Assembly: GCA_035524895.1 (NCBI GenBank)
Contig: DATLFI010000166.1
Coordinates: 1 to 5,573 of the forward strand
Origin: DATLFI01 sp035524895
Lineage (GTDB): Bacteria; Acidobacteriota; Thermoanaerobaculia; Multivoradales; Multivoraceae
Direction of reading: 5' to 3'
DNA length: 5,573 nucleotides
This document shows, piece after piece, positions 1-4,051 of this stretch. Below the pieces are notes generated by a model. That model was not told where the DNA came from, searched no databases, and saw only the letters and a list, made by a program, of their open reading frames with translations. Both the position numbers and the translations under genes were made by a program. Numbering within the stretch: position 1 is the stretch's first letter; each line of letters opens with the position of its first letter.

Positions 1-134
1 GGGGCGCGGGGGTTTGCGGCCGCTGGCTGCGTTGGGCCTCCTGCACGATGGCACCGCATCGCGTTCGTCGGCCACGCCTTGCCAGCGACCGCAGATCCCC
101 GCGCGCAGCCTCACGCGGGTTTCACCACGGGCTG
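1..134. other. Left-edge stretch with no assignable gene
   Basis: This is the sequence downstream of rplS on the transcribed strand. Two weak minus-strand starts run off the left edge. One is a GTG at 114-112, whose frame reads VRLRAGICGRWQG. The other is an ATG at 59-57, whose frame reads MRCHRAGGPTQP. Neither has a convincing ribosome binding site or a recognisable family signature. An AGGAGG-like element lies on the minus strand near 36-41 but has no start codon at a normal distance. In many bacteria rnhB (RNase HII) or a YraN-type gene follows rplS; neither signature is visible here. No U-tract terminator was found. A gene could begin just beyond the edge. Confidence 0.4.
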
Positions 135-497
135 CTAGGCCTCGCGGCGCTCCTCGATGCGCGCGGCCTTGCCGCGAAGATTGCGGAGGTAGTAGAGCTT
201 CGCGCGCCTGACCTTGCCCTTGCGCACGACCTCGATCTTGTCGAGGACCGGCGAGTGCAGGGGAAAGATGCGCTCGACTCCCACACTGCCCGAGACCTTC
301 CGGACGGTGAAGGTCTCCCGCGTGCCGCCGCCTCGGCGGCTGATCACCACGCCCTGGAAGACCTGAATGCGCTCCTTCTCGCCTTCGGTGACTCGGACGT
401 GCACGCGCACCGTGTCGCCGGATCGGAACGAGGGGATGTCGGCTTTCAGGAAATCGGTCTCTTGGCGACTTACGATGTCCAGACGACTACGGTCCAT
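135..497 (-). CDS. rplS: 50S ribosomal protein L19
   Basis: This gene encodes L19, a protein of the large ribosomal subunit that sits at the 30S-50S interface. The 120-residue product matches the usual family length of about 115-120. Recognisable blocks are FRSGDTVRVHVRVTEG (residues 24-39), ERIQVFQGVVISRRGGG (42-58), the stretch ETFTVRKVSGSVGVER (61-76), FPLHSPVLDKIEV (78-90) and the basic C-terminus RRAKLYYLRNLRGKAAR (97-113). The frame stays open upstream to a GTG at 596, but that extension is not L19-like. The ATG at 497-495 gives the canonical N-terminus and has a GAGAG element (505-509) seven bases upstream. The stop is TAG. It is the last recognisable gene of the cluster and is separated from trmD by an unusually long 142-bp spacer. 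Confidence 0.98.
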   Translation of the reverse strand: MDRSRLDIVSRQETDFLKADIPSFRSGDTVRVHVRVTEGEKERIQVFQGVVISRRGGGTRETFTVRKVSGSVGVERIFPLHSPVLDKIEVVRKGKVRRAKLYYLRNLRGKAARIEERREA

Positions 498-639
498 GGC
501 GTCACTCTCGATAGTTCGGACGGAGGGTTCGAAGGTTCTTGGAGCTGAGAAGCGGATTGGCTCGAGGGCGCTCGGAGGTCGGCAGCCTCCCCGCACCGGA
601 CGGCGGGCGGAGCAAACCGGCGACCCGACGAACCCCCGA
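498..639 (-). other. trmD-rplS spacer with a small inverted repeat
   Basis: This 142-bp gap separates the trmD stop from the rplS start, whereas most genes of this cluster sit within about 20 bp or overlap. It contains an inverted repeat with GGAGG at 574-578, a 7-base loop and CCTCC at 586-590. No U-tract follows it on the minus strand. The last 60 bases before rplS are less GC-rich than the surroundings, but I found no convincing -35/-10 pair. The spacer could hold an internal promoter, an attenuator or an RNA processing site that lets L19 be made in excess of TrmD. That role is inference. Confidence 0.35.
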
Positions 640-1377
640 TTATTGGCGCTTGGCGCCCGCGGCGCAAGCCTCCGAGCCCGGGTCGGCTGCCCGGGGCCCG
701 GCCGACCGGTCCGGGAGCAGGTCCGGGCGTTTGCGCGCGGTGGCCTCGTAGGCGCGCTCGCGCCGCCATCGCTCGATCGCCGCGTGGTTGCCCGAGAGCA
801 GCACCTCGGGCACCCGGAGACCCTCGACCTCTACCGGGCGGGTGTAGTGCGGGTAGTCGAGCAGCCCGGTACGGAAGCTCTCCTCGATCACCGACTGCGC
901 CAGCCCGATCACGCCGGGGATCTGCCGGGACAGCGCCTCGATCACCGCCATGGCCGCGACCTCGCCTCCGGAGAGCACGAAATCGCCGATCGAGATCTCC
1001 TCGTCGACCACCAACTCGCGAACGCGCTCGTCGATACCCTCGTAGCGACCACACAGCAGCAGCAGATGCTCCTCGCCGGCCAGGCGCCTGACCAGGACGT
1101 CGTCGAGGCGTTTGCCCTGCGGTGAGAGGAGGATGCGGCGGCAGCCTGGTCGCTCCAGGTCTCGTACCGCGGCGATCCAGGGTTGCGCGCGCATGACCAT
1201 GCCGCCGCCGCCGCCATAGGGCTCGTCGTCGACGGTCCGATGGCGATCGTGGGTGTAACGACGCAGGTCGTGTACCCCGACCTCGAGCAGGCCGCGCTCG
1301 ATCCCCTTGCCGAGGAGGCTCGTGACGAGGAACGGCTCGAAGAGCTCCGGAAAAATGGTCAGGACGTCGATGCGCAC
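640..1377 (-). CDS. trmD: tRNA (guanine-37-N1)-methyltransferase
   Basis: TrmD transfers a methyl group from S-adenosylmethionine to N1 of G37, next to the anticodon, and so prevents +1 frameshifting. The 245-residue protein is close to the 255 of E. coli. Visible motifs are LTIFPELF (6-13), YTHDRHRTVDDEPYGGGGGM (41-60), LLSPQGKRLD (83-92), the SPOUT-knot block LLLLCGRYEGIDERV (105-119), SIGDFVLSGGE (129-139), PGVIG (154-158), LLDYPHYTRP (172-181) and VPEVLLSGNHAAIERWRRE (189-207). The residue aligned with the E. coli catalytic Asp169 is Glu166 (EESF instead of EDSF). The open frame extends to 1572, but family alignment supports the GTG at 1377-1375, which overlaps the rimM end by 19 bp. A GAAGGG element lies 11 bases upstream. 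Stop is TAA. The overlap suggests translational coupling to rimM. Confidence 0.97.
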   Translation of the reverse strand: MRIDVLTIFPELFEPFLVTSLLGKGIERGLLEVGVHDLRRYTHDRHRTVDDEPYGGGGGMVMRAQPWIAAVRDLERPGCRRILLSPQGKRLDDVLVRRLAGEEHLLLLCGRYEGIDERVRELVVDEEISIGDFVLSGGEVAAMAVIEALSRQIPGVIGLAQSVIEESFRTGLLDYPHYTRPVEVEGLRVPEVLLSGNHAAIERWRRERAYEATARKRPDLLPDRSAGPRAADPGSEACAAGAKRQ

Positions 1378-1922
1378 GTTTCGAGCAACCCTTCGGGCAG
1401 ATTCACTTCGATGAGCCGGCCTTCGACATCGACCCGCACCAGATAGGCACCAACGAACGGCAGCAGTACCTCCCCCCCGTCCTGGACGACATGCAGCAAC
1501 TCGCCGCCACCGTCCTCGACCACACCAGCGACCACACCGAGTAGGCCGGAGTGAAGGTCCTCGACCCGGCAACCGATCAGCTCGAAGTGGTAGTAGGTGC
1601 CGCCCGGCGGCGGCGGCACCTGGTCGCGCCGGACCAGCAGCACGACGCCCCGCAGGCGCTCGGCCTGGTCGGGATCGTCTACACCCTTCAGGCGCACCAA
1701 CAGGCGCCCGTGGTGGTGCCGGACCGCGGCCAGCTCGAGCGGCGCGCCCGTTGCAGAGAGCAACACCTCGCCAGGGACGAAGCGCCCCTCGTGCTCGCTC
1801 CAGCTCTCGACCACCAGCTCGCCGCGAACGCCATGCGGACGAAGGATCCGTCCGACCTCGACCAGCTCGGGGAGCGCCGAGCCGATCACCGGCTCGGCCT
1901 TGGAGGACCTGGGACCCGTCAT
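1359..1922 (-). CDS. rimM: Ribosome maturation factor RimM
   Basis: RimM binds the 30S head, through S19, and promotes late 16S rRNA processing and assembly. The 187-residue product fits the family, which is usually 165-185 residues. The N-terminal beta-barrel carries VEVGRILRPHGVRGELVV (21-38) and RLLVRLKGVDDPDQAERLRG (73-92). The C-terminal PRC-barrel begins at about TYYHFELIGCRVEDL (109-123) and ends with LLPFVGAYLVRVDVEGRLIEV (153-173) and NLPEGLL. The final residues ETCASTS are encoded in the overlap with trmD. The ATG at 1922-1920 has GAGG elements 4 and about 9 bases upstream, the nearer one rather close. The roughly 20 residues before the conserved GRILRPHG are non-conserved. A 90-bp spacer (1923-2012) separates it from khpA; apart from a perfect 10-bp palindrome at 1993-2002 with no room for a loop, I see nothing there. 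Confidence 0.97.
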   Translation of the reverse strand: MTGPRSSKAEPVIGSALPELVEVGRILRPHGVRGELVVESWSEHEGRFVPGEVLLSATGAPLELAAVRHHHGRLLVRLKGVDDPDQAERLRGVVLLVRRDQVPPPPGGTYYHFELIGCRVEDLHSGLLGVVAGVVEDGGGELLHVVQDGGEVLLPFVGAYLVRVDVEGRLIEVNLPEGLLETCASTS

Positions 1923-2012
1923 CGTTCCTCGCCTCGTGGCGGCCGCCCCTCGGCGCCTCCGGTCGGGCTGGGTCGGGGCTCCCGAAGACTCGCGTCGCGA
2001 CGGCCCAGGACG

Positions 2013-2249
2013 CTACTCGTCGACTTCGAGCTCGTAGTAGACGCCATCGCTGCTGCGCAGCTCGAGCAGCGTGCGCAGCGCCTTCACGGTGCGCCCCTGC
2101 CGCCCGATGACGCGACCGATCTCGTCGGGGTCGACGCGCACGTGCAAGACCACGGACTCGCCGACGTCCTCCTCTTCGACCGCGACCTGGTCGGGACGAT
2201 CCACGAGACCGCGCACGATCTCCTCCAGCAGCTCGGCCGGGCGCGACAT
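2013..2249 (-). CDS. khpA: KH-domain RNA-binding protein KhpA (YlqC family)
   Basis: This is a single-KH-domain RNA-binding protein of 78 residues, matching the 75-80 usual for KhpA/YlqC. The fold is shown by the N-terminal helix AELLEEIVRGLVDRPD (5-20), strand ESVVLHVRV (31-39), helix DEIGRVIGRQGRTVKALRTL (42-61) with the GXXG loop GRQG at 49-52, and the last strand VYYELEVDE (70-78). In Gram-positive bacteria KhpA partners KhpB/EloR and influences cell elongation and mRNA binding; its role in this lineage is unknown. The frame is open up to 2633, but the ATG at 2249 gives the normal length, starts 11 bp after the rpsP stop and is preceded by a purine-rich AGGCGGG. The rpsP-khpA-rimM order is typical for this family. 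Confidence 0.95.
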   Translation of the reverse strand: MSRPAELLEEIVRGLVDRPDQVAVEEEDVGESVVLHVRVDPDEIGRVIGRQGRTVKALRTLLELRSSDGVYYELEVDE

Positions 2250-2260
2250 GGTCGGCCCGC

Positions 2261-2515
2261 CTACGCGCTCGCCTGGGAGGCGGCGCCGGGCTTGCGGATC
2301 AGCCGCTGAACCGTGGGCGAAACCTGGGCGCCATGGCGCACCCAGTGCTCCACACGCTCGCGGTCGATGTGCACGGTCGCCGGGTTCTTGGTCGGGTCGT
2401 AGTAGCCGAGCTCCTCGACCGCCACCGCGGTCGGCCGGCGGCGAGAGTCGGAGACGACCACTCGGTAGAAAGGTGCGTTGCGTGCGCCCATTCGGCGCAG
2501 TCGAATCTTCAACAT
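2261..2515 (-). CDS. rpsP: 30S ribosomal protein S16
   Basis: S16 is a small-subunit protein important for 30S assembly. The 84-residue product shows the diagnostic N-terminus MLKIRLRRMGARNAPFYRVV (1-20), then VSDS (21-24), ELGYYDPTKNP (35-45), VHIDRERVEHWVRHGAQVS (48-66) and PTVQRLIRK (67-75). It ends in a short Ala/Ser-rich tail (GAASQASA). Residues 25-33 read RRRPTAVAV where most S16 proteins carry a variant of RDGRFIE. The spacing is unchanged and neither other frame restores the motif, so this looks like genuine divergence rather than a sequencing frameshift. The ATG at 2515-2513 has GAGG (2524-2527) eight bases upstream. It is the first gene of the rpsP-khpA-rimM-trmD-rplS segment. Confidence 0.98.
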   Translation of the reverse strand: MLKIRLRRMGARNAPFYRVVVSDSRRRPTAVAVEELGYYDPTKNPATVHIDRERVEHWVRHGAQVSPTVQRLIRKPGAASQASA

Positions 2516-2682
2516 GGAGTCGGCCTCGGGCTACGGGTTGGGTCGGGGGTTCGCCGGCGCAGACGAGGCGCGGCTCGCTTCGGGAGAGCACCCCCCGCAG
2601 AGCGGCAAATTCTATCTCAGACGCACCCGCCACGCGAGGCCCAGCGACCGAGGACGGGACCCGGCGAGACGGCGGGGGCCGG
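2516..2682 (-). promoter_or_regulatory. ffh-rpsP spacer: candidate rpsP promoter and structured leader
   Basis: In this 167-bp gap an A/T-rich island stands out in very GC-rich DNA. On the minus strand it reads TAGAATTT, and TAGAAT (2614-2609) matches 5 of 6 bases of the sigma70 -10 consensus. The -35 region at 17-18 bp spacing (about 2632-2638) is poor. Transcription from here would give a leader of roughly 90 nt. Within it, GGGGGT (2595-2590) can pair with ACCCCC (2550-2545), enclosing a smaller CGAG/CTCG hairpin (2577-2574 with 2567-2564). A good GAGG ribosome binding site lies at 2524-2527. A promoter in front of rpsP is known in E. coli; its presence here is inferred from a weak match. 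Confidence 0.3.
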
Positions 2683-2692
2683 TCACCCCCCG
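2673..2692 (-). other. GC hairpin with the ffh stop codon in its loop
   Basis: On the minus strand, CGGGGG (2692-2687) can pair with CCCCCG (2678-2673), a 6-bp all-GC stem with an 8-base loop that contains the TGA stop of ffh (2685-2683). No U-tract follows, so it is not a canonical intrinsic terminator. It uses the same G-run as the overlapping G-quadruplex motif, so the two structures would exclude each other. A role in 3'-end protection or transcriptional pausing is possible but inferred. Confidence 0.4.
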
Positions 2693-2713
2693 GTCACCCC
2701 CCGGTCACCCCCC
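2681..2713. repeat. Perfect 11-bp tandem repeat, three copies, at the ffh 3' end
   Basis: The plus strand has three identical units of GGTCACCCCCC (2681-2691, 2692-2702, 2703-2713). Eleven is not a multiple of three, so the same unit is read in three successive frames. It yields the C-terminal residues GGDRGVTGG and then the TGA stop. The repeat therefore both encodes the Ffh tail and terminates it. Gain of units would leave the protein unchanged. Loss of one unit would shift the frame, and by my reading would extend the protein into the spacer until a TAG near 2614. Confidence 0.95.
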
Positions 2714-4023
2714 AGCATCCCCTTGAGGAAACCGCCCTTCATGCGCTTCATCATCTTGCGCATCTGCTTGTACTGCTTGAGTAACTGGTTGAGCTCCTGG
2801 ATCGAGCGCCCCGATCCGCGCAGGATCCTGCGCTTGCGGGACGCGTCGAGGAACTGCGGCTGGCGGCGCTCCTTCGGCGTCATCGAGTCGATCAGCGCCT
2901 CCACCGCCACCAGACGACTCTCGTCGAGCTGGTCGGGCATCTGAAGGCCCTTCAGCGGTCCGGCACGAGGCAGCATCTCGAAGAGCTGTGACAGCGGGCC
3001 CATGCGGCGAATCTGCCGCAGCTGGTCGCGCAGGTCCTCGAGAGTGAACTCACGCCGCACGATCCTGCCGGCGAGACGCTCCGCCTCGTCGCGATCGATC
3101 GCGCGCTCCGCCTTCTCGATCAACGACAGCACGTCGCCCATGCCCAGGATTCGCGAGGCCATCCGGTCGGGCTGGAACGGCTCGAGCTCGTGGAGCTTCT
3201 CGCCCGTGCCGACGAAGCGGATCGGCACCTGCGCCACGCTCCGGATGGAGAGCGCCGCCCCTCCCCTGGCGTCCCCGTCTAGCTTGGTCAGGATCGCGCC
3301 GGTCAGCCGCAGAGCGCCGGCGAAGTGCGCGGCGCTCTTCACCGCGTCCTGGCCGGTCATCGCGTCGCACACGAACAGCAGCTCCCGCGGTGCCAGCACC
3401 TCGACCAGCGCACGCAGCTCGGCCATCAGCACTTCGTCTGCGTGCAGCCGGCCCGCGGTGTCGAACACCACGACGTCGTGACCGCCGGCGCGCGCGCGCT
3501 CGATCGCCCCCCGCGCGAGGTCGACCACGCTCTCACCCGGATCGCCGGTGAGCACCGGCACGCCGACCTGAGCCCCGACCTGACGAAGCTGCTCGACCGC
3601 GGCGGCGCGCTGCAGGTCGCCGGCAACCAGCACCGGGTTCCGGCCGCGCTCACGCAGCCGCTTCGCCAGCTTGCCGGCGGTCGTGGTCTTGCCGGAGCCC
3701 TGCAGCCCGCACAGGACGACGACCGCGGGGCGGCCGGTGAGGTCGAGCTCGTCGCCCGGCTCGCCCAAGAGAGCGACCAGCTCGTCGCGCACGATCTTGA
3801 GCACCTGCTGGTCGGGACTGAGGCTCTGCAGCACCGCCTCCCCGAGCGCCTTCTCCTGCACCCGCTCGACGAACGCGCGCACCACCTTGAAGTGGACGTC
3901 GGCCTCCAGCAGGGCGAGACGGATCTCGCGCATCGCGCGCTGCACGTCGGCGGGGCCGACGCGCCCCTGCGCTCGGAGGTTCGAGAAGACGCCTTGGAGC
4001 TTGTCTTGTAGGCCTTCGAACAT
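2683..4023 (-). CDS. ffh: Signal recognition particle protein Ffh (SRP54 GTPase)
   Basis: Ffh binds 4.5S/SRP RNA and emerging signal sequences and, with FtsY, delivers ribosomes to the membrane translocon. The 446-residue protein has the full NG-M layout. The N domain (about 1-95) begins MFEGLQDKLQGVFSNL. The GTPase domain carries the P-loop GLQGSGKTTTAGKLA (106-120), DLQRAAAVEQL (136-146), DTAGR (188-192), TKLDGDARGG (246-255) and GTGEKLHELEPF (272-283). The M domain (about 325-433) has MGPLSQLFEMLP (341-352), SMTPKER (380-386) and the RNA-binding SRKRRILRGSG (395-405), then Met-rich KQMRKMMKRM. The second G element has RAAA rather than the RPAA usual in Ffh. The tail from 438 on is encoded by an 11-bp tandem repeat. 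The ATG starts 19 bp after the transporter stop with no clear Shine-Dalgarno, which suggests coupling to the upstream gene. Confidence 0.99.
   Translation of the reverse strand: MFEGLQDKLQGVFSNLRAQGRVGPADVQRAMREIRLALLEADVHFKVVRAFVERVQEKALGEAVLQSLSPDQQVLKIVRDELVALLGEPGDELDLTGRPAVVVLCGLQGSGKTTTAGKLAKRLRERGRNPVLVAGDLQRAAAVEQLRQVGAQVGVPVLTGDPGESVVDLARGAIERARAGGHDVVVFDTAGRLHADEVLMAELRALVEVLAPRELLFVCDAMTGQDAVKSAAHFAGALRLTGAILTKLDGDARGGAALSIRSVAQVPIRFVGTGEKLHELEPFQPDRMASRILGMGDVLSLIEKAERAIDRDEAERLAGRIVRREFTLEDLRDQLRQIRRMGPLSQLFEMLPRAGPLKGLQMPDQLDESRLVAVEALIDSMTPKERRQPQFLDASRKRRILRGSGRSIQELNQLLKQYKQMRKMMKRMKGGFLKGMLGGDRGVTGG
2686..2722 (-). other. Putative G-quadruplex motif over the ffh stop codon
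   Basis: On the minus (sense) strand there are four G-runs: GGGG (2722-2719), GGGGGG (2713-2708), GGGGGG (2702-2697) and GGGGGG (2691-2686). They are separated by three 5-base loops, ATGCT, TGACC and TGACC. This satisfies the usual G3+N1-7 rule with four-tetrad potential. It lies in both the coding DNA strand and the ffh mRNA, ending one base before the stop codon. The pattern is read directly; folding in the cell is inference. Confidence 0.6.
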
Positions 4024-4036
4024 GATCGAACGACTC

Positions 4037-4051
4037 GCTCGCTCAGCGAGC
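4037..4051. repeat. 15-bp palindrome centred on the transporter stop codon
   Basis: On the minus strand the sequence GCTCGCTGAGCGAGC is a perfect inverted repeat around one central base. As RNA it could form a 6-bp stem (4051-4046 with 4042-4037), leaving the TGA stop of the transporter gene (4045-4043) as the 3-base loop. It lies 13 bp upstream of the ffh start codon. No U-tract follows, so it does not look like an intrinsic terminator. It could affect stop/restart coupling or mRNA decay between the two genes; that is inference. Confidence 0.5.

Noticed and set aside
518..540. GGTTCGAA sequence resembling a tRNA T-arm
   Set aside because: No acceptor, D-arm or anticodon stem can be built around it on either strand.
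48..548. Plus-strand open frame of 166 codons at the left end
   Set aside because: It lies antisense to rplS and its upstream region. Its product has no family signature, while the minus strand encodes a clear L19; high GC leaves opposite frames open.
498..596. 33-residue N-terminal extension of L19 from a GTG at 596
   Set aside because: The sequence has no L19 similarity; the downstream ATG has a well-placed GAGAG element and gives the usual length.
1054..1065. Short CAG repeat (four units)
   Set aside because: It simply encodes the Leu run before CGRYEGID in TrmD with CTG codons; four units are too few to suggest instability.
1378..1572. 65-residue N-terminal extension of TrmD
   Set aside because: It is Arg/Gly-rich, overlaps rimM in another frame, and TrmD proteins begin at the RIDVLTIFPE block.
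1993..2002. Perfect 10-bp palindrome CGTCGCGACG between khpA and rimM
   Set aside because: It has no loop space to form a useful hairpin, and palindromes of this size are expected in GC-rich DNA; no second copy nearby suggests an operator.
1551..2309. Plus-strand open frame of 252 codons
   Set aside because: It is antisense to rimM, khpA and the end of rpsP, all recognised by conserved motifs. Its composition is what reverse reading of GC-rich genes produces.
2013..2633. N-terminal extension of khpA to 206 residues
   Set aside because: The extension runs across rpsP in another frame and is not KH-like. The internal ATG at 2249 gives the standard 78-residue protein just after the rpsP stop.
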